Shown: positions 17,751-27,115, numbered from the stretch's first letter. The stretch is 64,000 nucleotides of DNA from an uncultured Acholeplasma sp. (GCA_937868795.1 CALMNM010000153.1:22563-86562), one strand, 5' to 3'. The notes: generated by a model not told the origin, from the sequence alone. A program made the numbers and translations.

Positions 17751-17990
17751 ATGCGCCATGGATTTTCTATCACTCGTCATCCACATCGAGTCGAACTCAA
17801 AGCGAAAACAGAGTATCTTTTCTGTCGCTGTGGAAAAAGTGATACACAACCTTTTTGTGATCAACGGAGTCATCGTTATACCGAGGAAGTTCCCTTAACC
17901 TTTTCGGTTGAAGTGGACGGATGGTATTACCTATGCGGGTGTAAAAAATCGAAACATAAACCCTTTTGTGATGGTACACATAAAGAATAG
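17751..17990 (+). CDS. CDGSH iron-sulfur domain protein (two motifs)
   Basis: 79-residue protein with two CDGSH-type zinc-finger-like motifs that each bind a [2Fe-2S] cluster through three Cys and one His: CRCGKSDTQPFCDQRSH and CGCKKSKHKPFCDGTH. The first has Gln in place of Gly after CD. Role is unknown; redox or cluster transfer is inferred. ATG at 17751 is preferred over an upstream frame start because GGAGGGA lies 7 bases before it. Confidence 0.88.
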   Translation: MRHGFSITRHPHRVELKAKTEYLFCRCGKSDTQPFCDQRSHRYTEEVPLTFSVEVDGWYYLCGCKKSKHKPFCDGTHKE

Positions 17991-18014
17991 GAACTCAATC
18001 GAGTTCCTTTTTTA
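17990..18014. terminator. Bidirectional terminator between CDGSH and GT4 genes
   Basis: Stem GGAACTC / GAGTTCC (17990-17996 with 18001-18007), AATC loop, T6 on the plus side and a TATTC-rich minus side. The stop codons of both convergent genes lie within or beside the stem. Confidence 0.75.
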
Positions 18015-19167
18015 TCTTTTCAAGATACCGATGGTAAGCCAGCATACTCACATCTTTCCACGTCTTATAAAGATCATGAAATGCGGTCTCCTTAACCTTT
18101 TGATAAATCTTCGGTTGTTTAAAGATTTTTATGATCGTTTCGGCATAATCTTTAGGATCATCTTTGGCAAGATAACCATTCACTTGATCGGTGATCATAG
18201 ATGAGGTCGCTGTGCCTTCAATGAATAACGTTGGTGTCTTTTGACTTGCTGCTTCGATTTGAACAAGTGAAGATGAATCGTAGAGGGATGGAAATAGGAA
18301 TAAATCAGCGATGGCAAAATGATGAGCAATCATCATACGATCTGTTATTTTACCTAAAAATATCATGTGATCATTTAATCCAAATTTCTTCATTGACTTT
18401 TTTAGTGCATCCTCGTGAGGTCCCGTACCGATGACTATCATTTTAAATGGGAATGCTTTTAAGCGTAAACTATAAAGCGCACTCATTAAGAAATCGAGAT
18501 TTTTAACTATATCTAGTCTACCAACATATAAAAAGACTTTTTCCTGTGGTTTAATCTGATAGGTCAACTTAAGCTTTTGTAAGTCAGATAGGTTAGTCAC
18601 CGGCATAAGATCTGTCGCATTTTCCATGACCAAGGGTAAGCGATTGGCCCCAAATGAATAATAAAGATTCGCAATAGCTTGATTCACTGCCCACAACTCA
18701 TCGCAACGATTAAAAACTGAAAGAATTTCTTTAACCGCAAGTTCAGTGAGTACCTTAGATTTTGTACGTTCATAGATATCCTTTTGGTATTGAGAATGGA
18801 GCGTACCAATGATGGGAATCCCTCGCTTTTTGGCATAGGTGATGCCAATCTTTCCCATGGTAAATGGTGAATGAATGTGAACGATATCGAGATTGAGTTG
18901 ATTGAGTTGTTTGCGAAAATTGCGATCAATCAAAGGCAATGAAAGATCATAATCTGTAAAGGGAATATGTAGATGCTTACTTCTTAACACGTGGTATGGA
19001 CATTGATCCTGATATGATTTATCCTGTGCTCTTGGTGCAAATACATAGACATCTGCGACATTCATCAATTGTCTTGCATACTGATCAACCACCATGATAA
19101 CACCATCAATCATAGGGAAAAAAGCATCAATAAAAAAACCAATTTTTAAACGATTAGTCTGATTCAT
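17995..19167 (-). CDS. GT4 glycosyltransferase, glycolipid synthase-like
   Basis: 390-residue GT-B glycosyltransferase. The N-terminal acceptor domain (FFIDAFFPMIDGV, VHIHSPFTMG, GTLHSQY) and the C-terminal sugar-nucleotide domain (YVGRLDIVKNLD, SLYDSSSLVQIEAAS with the E-x7-E-like site) match diacylglycerol glucosyltransferases and related GT4 enzymes of Acholeplasma and Firmicutes. Synthesis of membrane glycolipids is the best guess. 11 bases separate it from the upstream U32 gene. Confidence 0.82.
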   Translation of the reverse strand: MNQTNRLKIGFFIDAFFPMIDGVIMVVDQYARQLMNVADVYVFAPRAQDKSYQDQCPYHVLRSKHLHIPFTDYDLSLPLIDRNFRKQLNQLNLDIVHIHSPFTMGKIGITYAKKRGIPIIGTLHSQYQKDIYERTKSKVLTELAVKEILSVFNRCDELWAVNQAIANLYYSFGANRLPLVMENATDLMPVTNLSDLQKLKLTYQIKPQEKVFLYVGRLDIVKNLDFLMSALYSLRLKAFPFKMIVIGTGPHEDALKKSMKKFGLNDHMIFLGKITDRMMIAHHFAIADLFLFPSLYDSSSLVQIEAASQKTPTLFIEGTATSSMITDQVNGYLAKDDPKDYAETIIKIFKQPKIYQKVKETAFHDLYKTWKDVSMLAYHRYLEKIKKELD

Positions 19168-19178
19168 CGTCGGCCTCC

Positions 19179-21485
19179 TTAAGCGATAAAACGACCTGTA
19201 TTGGTCTTTTTATCTCCGACATCAACCTTCTCATTTCTCGCTTTTTGAAACTGTTCGATGATATTGTCGACTTCTTCTTTTGTTTCAATCGTAAAGTTCA
19301 AACGGAAGGTTAAAGGTAATTCTATCATCTCGTAGAGATAACTAAAAAGATTTAATGGTTTTGAATGTAGAAGGCGCAAATTACAATGGCCATCATTAAT
19401 CAGAGGAAAACGCAATCCAATACGGTCTTCCAAATAATACTGCTTCTTCTCACAAAGATGGCAATCTGGTTTTGTTTTATATGTCTTTGCAATCGGACAA
19501 TATTTTGTAATCATCAATTCTTCACGACCATAGACGACAAGTTCTAAGTTAGGTTGATAGCCGAATTGACTTTCAAATGTTTGATAGAGTTGCATAATGC
19601 GTTGTTTGGACACTTCAGGGGATAAGGTAATTCGTTTAGCTCCCTGTTGATGGAGAAGGTGGATAGAGTAACTGTTGGTGATATTGAGTGCTTCATCGGT
19701 GATAAGTTCATGTCCTTGATTGGCATAGAGGAGTCCCATCTCTTGAACAAGTGCTTTCTCCTTAATGGATGATGCGTAGGTTTGAATTCTTTTTTTCACA
19801 GGAATGATAGACGAATCCTGAACATCAAGAATATCTTCAACATAAATGATGGGCACATGTTTTTGTTTTGCAGCTTCATATTGCTCAGGTGTTCTTACTT
19901 TGACCGCCCATAATCCTTGATCATGGCTTATATCAGGAATGGATGTTTGTGTTTGTGGATGAATCTGGCGTGGTTGTCTTTGTGTACGTAAACGACTCAA
20001 TTCTTCCACTGCTTTCCGTCTGAGATCATTCAAATGAGCGATGGGTAAAAAGCAAGATTCATCAGTATCAATATCAATATTTGTGATAAAGTAGGGAGTT
20101 CCTCCAAATTTACTCATTTGATCCGCTAATTTTTCCTTGGATAGCGGGGCATTTTTAGCACGTGTTAAAACATCGTCTGAAGTCACTGATACTTGATGTA
20201 TCTCATCAGTAATCTCAAAGCATAAAGGCTGATCCACAAAAGCGATTACTTTCCCTTTTATAGGGATGAGTTTATAATCGGGTTCAAGATATTTTTTTAG
20301 GCTGTCTTCAAGACTTTCATCAAGCGTTTTTAGAACAACAGAGCCAACAAAAACATCTTCCTGTAAGTCTAGTTTGATAATCGATCCTGGTTCCGCTGTT
20401 TTTACGAGATTATTGCCCATAAGAATACGTGAGACGATGTTTCCAACATCTTTTTTACCTACAATACGATACCCATCATTGACAGAAAGGCGATCTGTTA
20501 ATTTGATCGTCGCTTTGTGATCTCTCATTTCAATGACTTCACCTACTTGAATGCCCATATGGTTCGGTCGAAAATTCTGATTGATCTGATTGGGTTCCTC
20601 ATCAAAAAGGTAACCCTTTGTATATTCACGATTGAATACCTGTTTTAATTTCAAGATATCTTCATCAAGAGAAATCATCTTTTTATGCCATGTAGCATCA
20701 AGCACTTTTCGATAGGATAACACTGTCTGGACAACATATTCGGGTTTGCGCATCCGTCCTTCAATTTTTAAAGAATCGATGTTCGCATCGATAAGTTCTC
20801 CCATGTGATCCAGCGTCATGAGATCTTTGGTGGACAGGAGGTAGGAACTATCAGATATTTTTTGATTCTCTTTGTAGAGAACATAGGGGAGTCGACACGG
20901 TTGTGCGCATTCGCCACGATTTCCTGAACGCCCACCAATCATTGAACTCATCAAACATTGCCCAGAATAAGAAACACAGAGTGCTCCGTGAATAAAAACT
21001 TCAATTTCGATATCAACATGCTTTTTGATTTTCTTAATGACGTCAATCGAGGTTTCTCGTGCCATGACAATGCGTTTGACACCACGTGATTTCAACCATA
21101 AAACTTGATCAATGGTATGGGTATTTGCTTGGGTAGATACATGAATATCAACATCTGGATAACGTTTAACAAATAGATCAATCATCCCTAAATCTTGCAT
21201 AATAAACGCATCGACTTGATGGACTGCGAGCATATCTGCATAATTCAAAAGATCCTCGATTTCGTCATCAAAAATCACCGTATTGATCGCTACATAGACA
21301 AAAACACCACGCTCATGGGCATAGTGAATCATTTCTATCAATGACGTTTCATCAAAATTATTTGCATACGCTCGGGCACCAAAACGTTTGCCAGCGAGAT
21401 AAACCGCATTCGCACCTGCATTGATGGCACCGATAAGTGATTCTATACTTCCAGCTGGAGCAAGAATCTCTGGTTTTTTAATCAT
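19179..21485 (-). CDS. U32 family protein (RlhA-like)
   Basis: About 768-residue U32 family protein. The N-terminal TIM-barrel-like domain has PEILAPAGS, AINAGANAVYLAGKRFGARA and the signature EVFIHGALCVSYSGQCLMSS with GRSGNRGECAQPCR, whose Cys residues are those linked to Fe-S in the family. The middle is the DUF3656-type region, and the tail contains CHLCEKKQYYLEDR. E. coli RlhA hydroxylates 23S rRNA C2501; old annotation as peptidase is doubtful. Start at 21485 has AGAGGTG upstream; a GTG 7 codons earlier is less likely. Confidence 0.88.
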   Translation of the reverse strand: MIKKPEILAPAGSIESLIGAINAGANAVYLAGKRFGARAYANNFDETSLIEMIHYAHERGVFVYVAINTVIFDDEIEDLLNYADMLAVHQVDAFIMQDLGMIDLFVKRYPDVDIHVSTQANTHTIDQVLWLKSRGVKRIVMARETSIDVIKKIKKHVDIEIEVFIHGALCVSYSGQCLMSSMIGGRSGNRGECAQPCRLPYVLYKENQKISDSSYLLSTKDLMTLDHMGELIDANIDSLKIEGRMRKPEYVVQTVLSYRKVLDATWHKKMISLDEDILKLKQVFNREYTKGYLFDEEPNQINQNFRPNHMGIQVGEVIEMRDHKATIKLTDRLSVNDGYRIVGKKDVGNIVSRILMGNNLVKTAEPGSIIKLDLQEDVFVGSVVLKTLDESLEDSLKKYLEPDYKLIPIKGKVIAFVDQPLCFEITDEIHQVSVTSDDVLTRAKNAPLSKEKLADQMSKFGGTPYFITNIDIDTDESCFLPIAHLNDLRRKAVEELSRLRTQRQPRQIHPQTQTSIPDISHDQGLWAVKVRTPEQYEAAKQKHVPIIYVEDILDVQDSSIIPVKKRIQTYASSIKEKALVQEMGLLYANQGHELITDEALNITNSYSIHLLHQQGAKRITLSPEVSKQRIMQLYQTFESQFGYQPNLELVVYGREELMITKYCPIAKTYKTKPDCHLCEKKQYYLEDRIGLRFPLINDGHCNLRLLHSKPLNLFSYLYEMIELPLTFRLNFTIETKEEVDNIIEQFQKARNEKVDVGDKKTNTGRFIA

Positions 21486-21556
21486 GATACACCTCTGAAG
21501 AACCACTCATGATTATATCAAAAAGTTGATTAAAAAGATGCATCTTCAATAAATTA

Positions 21557-22405
21557 TCACACCGATTTTACAAGTTCTTCTGTTAATTCCCATAATTTAT
21601 CTTGGTGATGCTCAAGATAGGTAATTGGATTGGATTTTTTGGGGATTCCCTCTTTAAAATACAGTCCTGTTTGACTTATATAATCAGGATCAGTCGCAAT
21701 TTTTACCATAAACGAGGCAGGATAATTAGCTTCTGTTCCTTTGCTAACACGCCATAGCCAAACTTTAGCAGCTAGTTTTGATGTGTTTTTTATCCCAATC
21801 TCGGTTTTGACCAAACCTGGATCGATTGCAAATATGGGTAAATGGGGATACCGTTTTGCAAACGCTTTGACAAAAAATACGTTGTAGAGTTTAGAACGTT
21901 TGTATGCTTTGAGGATGTTATAACACTTTTTATTTTGAAGATTATTAAAATTAATTGAAGCTCGATAATGGGACAGCGAGCTTACGACTAATATTCTTGG
22001 ATCCTGCGATTTTTCTAAATATGAAATTAAACCATTGGTTAAGATAAATACAGAGAGATGGTTGGTCGCAAACGTCAGTTCATTGCCTTCTTCATTGAGA
22101 TGGAGACCTGAGGAGACAATACCAGCCACATTCATTAGGATATCTAAATGGCCTTCGTAATGCTTGTCAAGAACAGACTTAATGGCAACGAGGGCATCCT
22201 GGGTTTTACGTGTTGATGATAGATCTCCCATCACCACATGGAGTTTTGCTTGTGTCTTTATGTCTGCAAGATCTTTTTTTAAGACTTCAGCACGCATTTC
22301 ATTACGTGCGAGTCCGATGACATCAATATTTGCTTTTAATAATAGTTCAACATTAGCGCGTCCAATACCGGAAGTTGCACCAGTGACGACTGCGACTTTA
22401 TTCAT
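21557..22405 (-). CDS. Short-chain dehydrogenase/reductase
   Basis: 282-residue SDR oxidoreductase. TGATSGIG (9-16) binds the cofactor. NVAGIV, the catalytic Ser in VVSSLSH and YKRSK complete the active site. The long C-terminal part resembles retinol dehydrogenase/WW-oxidoreductase-like SDRs. Substrate unknown. Nine bases separate it from the methyltransferase gene upstream. Confidence 0.87.
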   Translation of the reverse strand: MNKVAVVTGATSGIGRANVELLLKANIDVIGLARNEMRAEVLKKDLADIKTQAKLHVVMGDLSSTRKTQDALVAIKSVLDKHYEGHLDILMNVAGIVSSGLHLNEEGNELTFATNHLSVFILTNGLISYLEKSQDPRILVVSSLSHYRASINFNNLQNKKCYNILKAYKRSKLYNVFFVKAFAKRYPHLPIFAIDPGLVKTEIGIKNTSKLAAKVWLWRVSKGTEANYPASFMVKIATDPDYISQTGLYFKEGIPKKSNPITYLEHHQDKLWELTEELVKSV

Positions 22406-22414
22406 AAAATTACC

Positions 22415-23062
22415 TCACACATTCTTTTTTTTAAAGATGGCATAACGATAGTCATTATGTTCAATAAGTTCTAGGTTAAGGATATCAGCCAAAACCTGTA
22501 GGGTTTTCGGACGATAGAAAATCACATGGGTTGGATCGCGTTGATAAAACCAATCTTCAAAATGATGCATATCATTCTTGTGAAACAGGGTTAAGATACA
22601 AAGAAAACCCTCAGGTTTAAGAAATTGCACCATGTGTTCAAAGGAAGTTCGTGGATTATGAAAATGTTCAACGACTTCTGTTGATGTAATCAGATCATAG
22701 GATTTATTCGATGGGTCGTTTTGATGAAAGTAAGGATCATAAATATCGACTGAATAACCTCTTCGCTTCAGCAAAACAGATAAAACTGGATTGGGGCCAG
22801 ACCCATAGTCCAAGATATGCCCAGACTTAAGTACAGGAACGACCGTTGAATCAATAAAGTTTTCCAGAAAATTGACATAGCCCTCATTGTCAAGATCATT
22901 ATGATGTTCAAGATATTTTTTAAGTTCAATCGCCTGAGTGGGGAAAAACTGAGGGTCCATGAAAATCGCTTCACAATTGGGACATTGATAATAGATTGTT
23001 TTACGTTTGGGATGAGTCCATGCTTGAGTCTCTCTATAATCACAAATTGGACAAGACTTCAT
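22415..23062 (-). CDS. Class I SAM-dependent methyltransferase with N-terminal zinc ribbon
   Basis: 215-residue protein. CPICDY and CPNCEAIF at residues 4-33 form a likely zinc ribbon. HILDYGSGPNPVLS is the SAM-binding motif I, and TSTEVVEHFHNPRT with LKPEGFL are the later methyltransferase motifs. Ubiquitous in bacteria without known substrate. Its ATG overlaps the DUF1801 stop as ATGA. Confidence 0.85.
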   Translation of the reverse strand: MKSCPICDYRETQAWTHPKRKTIYYQCPNCEAIFMDPQFFPTQAIELKKYLEHHNDLDNEGYVNFLENFIDSTVVPVLKSGHILDYGSGPNPVLSVLLKRRGYSVDIYDPYFHQNDPSNKSYDLITSTEVVEHFHNPRTSFEHMVQFLKPEGFLCILTLFHKNDMHHFEDWFYQRDPTHVIFYRPKTLQVLADILNLELIEHNDYRYAIFKKKNV

Positions 23063-23460
23063 GCCCTCATCGCCTCATGGTAGGATTCTAAAAGGATTTT
23101 ATAGAGTTCATCTTGATTGATTTCTGAGAGCTTTTTAAGATATAAACATCCCACACCTTTCGTATGGGGACCTAATAGACTAAAGTCTTTTTGATTTGTC
23201 GAAATGGTCAAATAGAGGGTTATTGCATGCTTTCGCATCGAAAAACCCAATAAGAAATATTCAATATGTCGACCACTTGAATAGTGAAATGTCTTTTGAC
23301 CAAAACCGATGATCGATGATCCCCACATGACTGCAGGTTTACCCGTGATTTCTGTCATCATTTGGATCAATTTTCGTGCATCATCATTTTTGTCTACACT
23401 TAGTGAATGTAAATAGGTATCTACATTCATTTGATTCGGTTTTGTTTTTAACTCCGCCAT
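23059..23460 (-). CDS. DUF1801 domain protein
   Basis: 133-residue cytoplasmic protein of the DUF1801/YdhG-like family. The core includes VMWGSSIIGFG, HIEYFLLGFSMRKHAITLY and GVGCLYLKKLSEI. Family function is unknown. Sits between DUF554 and the methyltransferase in a tight gene run. Confidence 0.82.
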   Translation of the reverse strand: MAELKTKPNQMNVDTYLHSLSVDKNDDARKLIQMMTEITGKPAVMWGSSIIGFGQKTFHYSSGRHIEYFLLGFSMRKHAITLYLTISTNQKDFSLLGPHTKGVGCLYLKKLSEINQDELYKILLESYHEAMRA

Positions 23461-23469
23461 AAAAGCCTC

Positions 23470-24177
23470 CTAAAAAAAGGACATGATCACAAAATAGAGG
23501 ATAGGAATCAAGAGCGATGGCAACATGTTGGCGACTTTGATTCGCTTAAGTTCCATAAAATTAATACCGATTGCAATCAGTAATATATTTCCAACCATCG
23601 ACATGGTTTGAATGATTTCAGGTGATAATAGATCTCCACCCACCATGGCAAGCAATGTGATCGATCCTTGATAAAGTAACACACTGAGTGCAGAAAATGC
23701 CACACCGATGCCGAGAACAGAAGCTAAAATCATTGCGGTCACAAAGTCAAGTGCACTTTTAATTAACAACGTTGTCATATCGCCGGTTAACCCATCTTTG
23801 ATTGAACCCACAATCGCCATCGCTCCGACACAAAAAATCATGGTTGCTGCGATGAAACCTCGGGCTAAAGGAGGTAGATTGTGCTTTTTTTCAAAATTCT
23901 CTGCCCATGTGTTCAAACGATGATCGATATCAATCCATTCACCAATGATGACACCAATCACCAATGATATGATGATTAAGAGATCATATTGTGTTGAGAT
24001 GCCTGTACTGTTAACGGTAAAGAAATCTTGTAAAAACCATCCTAATGAAAGTGCAGTTAACCCTAATCCTAAGGAGACCATGACTGCCTTTTGCATTTTT
24101 TCTGGTAAACCTTTTTTTAAAAATACTCCAAGAAAACTAGCTACGACAATCGCGACAGCATTAATAATTGTTCCCAT
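23470..24177 (-). CDS. DUF554 family membrane protein
   Basis: 235-residue membrane protein with about seven hydrophobic segments, of the DUF554 (YdfK/YqgA) family. Conserved stretches: GTIINAVAIVVASFLGVFLKKG, SLGLGLTALSLG, and FCVGAMAIVGSIKDGLTGD. Probable transporter or membrane factor of unknown role. The ATG at 24177 is preferred because AGAGG precedes it by 5-6 bases. Confidence 0.85.
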   Translation of the reverse strand: MGTIINAVAIVVASFLGVFLKKGLPEKMQKAVMVSLGLGLTALSLGWFLQDFFTVNSTGISTQYDLLIIISLVIGVIIGEWIDIDHRLNTWAENFEKKHNLPPLARGFIAATMIFCVGAMAIVGSIKDGLTGDMTTLLIKSALDFVTAMILASVLGIGVAFSALSVLLYQGSITLLAMVGGDLLSPEIIQTMSMVGNILLIAIGINFMELKRIKVANMLPSLLIPILYFVIMSFF

Positions 24178-24242
24178 AGACACCTCTTATATTCTCTTCT
24201 CATTATAATCGATAACATACTGAATTATCAAAAAAGGAGAAT

Positions 24243-24266
24243 AAAAAAAGTTCAGTGCTGAACTTT
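24243..24266 (-). terminator. Terminator of the aldo/keto reductase gene
   Basis: Nine-base perfect stem AAAGTTCAG / CTGAACTTT (24247-24266) with a TG loop, followed by T-rich sequence on the minus strand. Confidence 0.7.
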
Positions 24267-24268
24267 TT

Positions 24269-25201
24269 CTACCATGGAAGAGGATCCTTTTTGATCTTTT
24301 CCTCATATATCTTTATAAACTGATCTTTGAGATCATGTGGTAACACGTAATCTGCGTTCATCAGGTGATCATCCACTTGATCAATATTACGCATGCCTGG
24401 AATCACTGCAGTGATTTCAGGATAGGACAAGATGAACCCTATCGCATATTTCGTTAACGTATTGTCTTTCGTAATTTCTTTAAGTTCTTTAACAAGTGAT
24501 GCACGTCTTTCGATGGTTTGGTCGTCCCATCGCATTCTTATGCCTGTAAATTCTGAATTTTCATCATATTTACCTGTTAACCATCCGGAATCTAATGGAA
24601 CTTTCGCAATTAAAGAAATTCCCTTTTTCTTTGCTTTATGAAAAAGCTTGGCTGGTTCTTGGAAAAAGATATTGAAAAGAATTTCAATAACATCGACCTC
24701 TAAATGATTAAGAACGGTTTCAAGTTCCTCATAAGTATCAATCGATACACCATAAGCACGAATGAGTCCTTCTTCTTTTAATGCCTTTAACTCTTGAACG
24801 TGTTGCGTTTTTCCTTCTAGAATATCAAATCCAGGATTATGAAGAATGACACTATCTAAATAAGTAGACTGGAGACGTTCTAAGGAATCTTCGATTTGTT
24901 TTCTTAATGAAAAAACTGAAAAATCGGTCTCACCGTCAGCAGTGTGTCCTAATTTTGTATTGATAACGACTTTGGAACGGAAATTTTTTGTTGCCATGCC
25001 AAGGATGGTTTCACTTAAGCCTGAAGCATACCCAGGCGCTGTATCAAAAAAATTAATCCCCCGTTTAATAGCATGTTGAACAAGCTCAACACCATCTTCA
25101 ATCGCCATATATCCCCAAAATTCGGTGTTTCCTAATTGCCAAGCACCAAAACCTAAACGATTGATTTTCTGTTTTGTTTTTGCATATTCGTTATATCCCA
25201 T
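24269..25201 (-). CDS. Aldo/keto reductase
   Basis: 310-residue NADPH-dependent oxidoreductase of the AKR superfamily. FFDTAPGYASGLSE (catalytic Asp and Tyr), VINTKLG (catalytic Lys), SVILHNPG (catalytic His) and the C-terminal YPEITAVIPGMRN cofactor site are present. The ATG at 25201 places GFGAWQLGN at the expected position and has GGGAG upstream. Longer in-frame starts would run into the divergent promoter. Substrate unknown. Confidence 0.9.
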   Translation of the reverse strand: MGYNEYAKTKQKINRLGFGAWQLGNTEFWGYMAIEDGVELVQHAIKRGINFFDTAPGYASGLSETILGMATKNFRSKVVINTKLGHTADGETDFSVFSLRKQIEDSLERLQSTYLDSVILHNPGFDILEGKTQHVQELKALKEEGLIRAYGVSIDTYEELETVLNHLEVDVIEILFNIFFQEPAKLFHKAKKKGISLIAKVPLDSGWLTGKYDENSEFTGIRMRWDDQTIERRASLVKELKEITKDNTLTKYAIGFILSYPEITAVIPGMRNIDQVDDHLMNADYVLPHDLKDQFIKIYEEKIKKDPLPW

Positions 25202-25272
25202 AGCATCAACTCCCAATCTAATTTTATCACATAAGGAAAAAATCACTCCCCTAAAATGTGAGGAAAACATGT

Positions 25273-25278
25273 TACAAT
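25273..25278 (+). promoter_or_regulatory. Extended -10 promoter for the esterase gene
   Basis: TGTTACAAT upstream of the AGGAGGT ribosome site at 25284-25290. The -35 region is weak. Confidence 0.45.
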
Positions 25279-25296
25279 GAAACAGGAGGTATCCAT

Positions 25297-26073
25297 ATGA
25301 AACAGATTCTCACATCTTTACCCATTCCCACCGGACCATACCCCAGAACGATTCGTATTTTAGTTCCTGATGACTTTGAACAAACACCACGTAACTATCG
25401 TGTTCTCTATATGCACGATGGACAAAATCTCTTTGATGATCATCTCGCTTATGGTGGTCATTCATGGGGAATCAAGGAAATCCTTGAAGATTTAAAGATC
25501 ACTGATCTCATCGTTGTTGGCATTGACAACTCAGACTTAAGATTTTTTGAGTATTCACCGTGGAAAAGTGTCCCTGAAGTCAAAAAAATCACAGCGATTG
25601 ATATGGGAGGTTTGGGCGATCTTTATGCAACCTGGGTGAGTGAACAAGTCGTTCCCTTTATCGATCATCAATATTCCACCATCAAGCATCCTTCTTCTCG
25701 CATGATTGCTGGCAGTTCCATGGGTGGTTATATATCTGCATATATTGCAGCTAAGTATCCTGAGGTATTTTCCATTGCAGGTATATTTTCCTTGGCATCA
25801 TGGTTCAATGAACCCGCGTTTTTAAACTATATGGAAGATCATATTTCAGACCCATCACAGCGCTTTTTCATCTCTGTGGGATCTCATGAGACATCCAATC
25901 CTGATGAACCCACCTTTAGTCAACTTTATTTGGATAATAGTCGTCGCTTAAGGGATGTGTTAAAGTCAAAAGGGATTCAAGATATTTATTATATCGAAAC
26001 AGAAGATGTTCATAATGAACTTGCTTGGCGAAAGGTTTTCCCCAATTTCATCACTTGGGCACAAAAAAAATAG
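25297..26073 (+). CDS. Esterase D/enterochelin-esterase-like alpha/beta hydrolase
   Basis: 258-residue hydrolase of the putative esterase (PF00756-type) family. YMHDGQNLFDD near residue 38 and nucleophile elbow IAGSSMGGYIS near 137 are typical, with the late Asp/His pair in SVGSHE and ETEDVHNELAW. No signal peptide. ATG at 25297 is fixed by the perfect AGGAGGT. Neighbour to another esterase of the same broad fold, convergently oriented. Confidence 0.87.
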   Translation: MKQILTSLPIPTGPYPRTIRILVPDDFEQTPRNYRVLYMHDGQNLFDDHLAYGGHSWGIKEILEDLKITDLIVVGIDNSDLRFFEYSPWKSVPEVKKITAIDMGGLGDLYATWVSEQVVPFIDHQYSTIKHPSSRMIAGSSMGGYISAYIAAKYPEVFSIAGIFSLASWFNEPAFLNYMEDHISDPSQRFFISVGSHETSNPDEPTFSQLYLDNSRRLRDVLKSKGIQDIYYIETEDVHNELAWRKVFPNFITWAQKK

Positions 26074-26113
26074 CTCAAATGAGCTATCATACCAGGGAAA
26101 CCTGGTTTTTTTT
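26062..26113. terminator. Paired convergent terminators, one per strand
   Basis: Two separate hairpins. TAGCTC / GAGCTA (26071-26086) has its T8 run on the minus strand side. ACCAGG / CCTGGT (26091-26106) has T8 on the plus side. Each serves one of the two convergent esterase genes. Confidence 0.85.
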
Positions 26114-26855
26114 ATATCCAAGCTAAAACCTTTTGAATGTATTCATCCCAAAATGCCCAACTGTGGTCACCTTTAGATTCATGATAGGTATAGGCAACCT
26201 TGTGTTGATCAAGAAACGCTTTAAAATCAAGGTTAATTTGATATAGGAAATCTTCAGTTCCACATCCGATAAATAAATCAGGGAGAGTCTTCTTCTTGTC
26301 AATAGCAAGTTTTACTAAATAGTTTAAGTCATTTTTTGTATGTCTGGCTGAACCTTCACCAAATATGGCCTTAAACCAGGGTTCGCGTGGGGTCCCCTTG
26401 GCATAGGTCTGAATATCATCAATATCAAGTGCTCCGGATAATGAGGCTGCTTTGGCATATTTGTCTGGATAAGTTAATGCGATCTTGAGTGCACCATATC
26501 CTCCCATGGATAAACCGGCAACAAAGGTATCTTCTCTTTTTTTGGAAACAGGGAGAAAGGATTGGATAAATGCGGGAAGTTCTTTAGCCACAAAACGGAA
26601 AAAGAATAATCCACATTTCGCATCCGTATAATAACTGTTATTGATACTTGGCATGACGATGACAAAACGTTTGTCCCAATTGTATCGTTCGATGGAGGTA
26701 AATCTCGACCAATCTGTATAATCGCCCATGTAACCATGAAGCAAATATAGTACGCGAAGCTTTTCACCCTTTTTAATATCTTGGGGAAAAATGATGCGAA
26801 GATGGGTATTAAATCCTAAAGCGTCAGAATACATGGTTACATCCATTACTGCCAT
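26112..26855 (-). CDS. Tributyrin esterase-like (EstA/esterase D fold) hydrolase
   Basis: 247-residue esterase. LYLLHGYMGDYTDW near residue 35, GLSMGGYGALK near 115 with nucleophile Ser, and a terminal GDHSWAFWDEYI bearing the His match lactic-acid-bacterial tributyrin esterases. Cytoplasmic. It has its own extended -10 (TGGTACAAT, 26881-26886) placed after the terminator of the small RNA upstream. Confidence 0.88.
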   Translation of the reverse strand: MAVMDVTMYSDALGFNTHLRIIFPQDIKKGEKLRVLYLLHGYMGDYTDWSRFTSIERYNWDKRFVIVMPSINNSYYTDAKCGLFFFRFVAKELPAFIQSFLPVSKKREDTFVAGLSMGGYGALKIALTYPDKYAKAASLSGALDIDDIQTYAKGTPREPWFKAIFGEGSARHTKNDLNYLVKLAIDKKKTLPDLFIGCGTEDFLYQINLDFKAFLDQHKVAYTYHESKGDHSWAFWDEYIQKVLAWI

Positions 26856-26904
26856 TGTCTTAACCTCGTTTTTTTCTTTTATTGTACCATAATTATCATG
26901 ATAA

Positions 26905-26984
26905 AAAAAGAGTCCTAATGCCTGGGGGGGATGTAGACATTAGGACCAATTCACGGGTCTCACCTCACTAAAGGTGGGTGAAAC
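26905..26984 (-). ncRNA. Putative small regulatory RNA, about 80 nt
   Basis: A stand-alone transcription unit without an open reading frame. Predicted start near 26984, 7 bases after a consensus -10. The RNA can form UUUCACC / GGUGAGA or the competing CACCU / AGGUG stem, then GACC / GGUC, then a nine-base terminator stem GUCCUAAUG / CAUUAGGAC followed by UCU7. The terminator loop holds a run of seven C, which could pair with G-rich Shine-Dalgarno sequences. I do not recognise the family. It could also be a misread leader, but the esterase downstream has its own -10. Confidence 0.65.
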
Positions 26985-26990
26985 ACTTGT

Positions 26991-27019
26991 ATTATATATG
27001 ATTCATCAAATGATGTCAA
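26991..27019 (-). promoter_or_regulatory. Perfect sigma-A consensus promoter of the small RNA
   Basis: TTGACA at 27014-27019, 17-base spacer and TATAAT at 26991-26996 on the minus strand, a 12 of 12 consensus match, which is rare in the window and suggests very high constitutive transcription. Confidence 0.85.
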
Positions 27020-27115
27020 CACATATAGCAACAAATAGTTGAAGTAACTTTGAAATGTGTTTTTTTGTGTCAAATACCTATTTTATGGCTCGATTTTAAG
27101 CTCTTTTTGATTGAA

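Noticed and set aside
26984..27115. A second promoter-like TTGACA at 27068-27073 upstream of the small RNA.
   Set aside because: No -10 box at suitable spacing on the minus strand.
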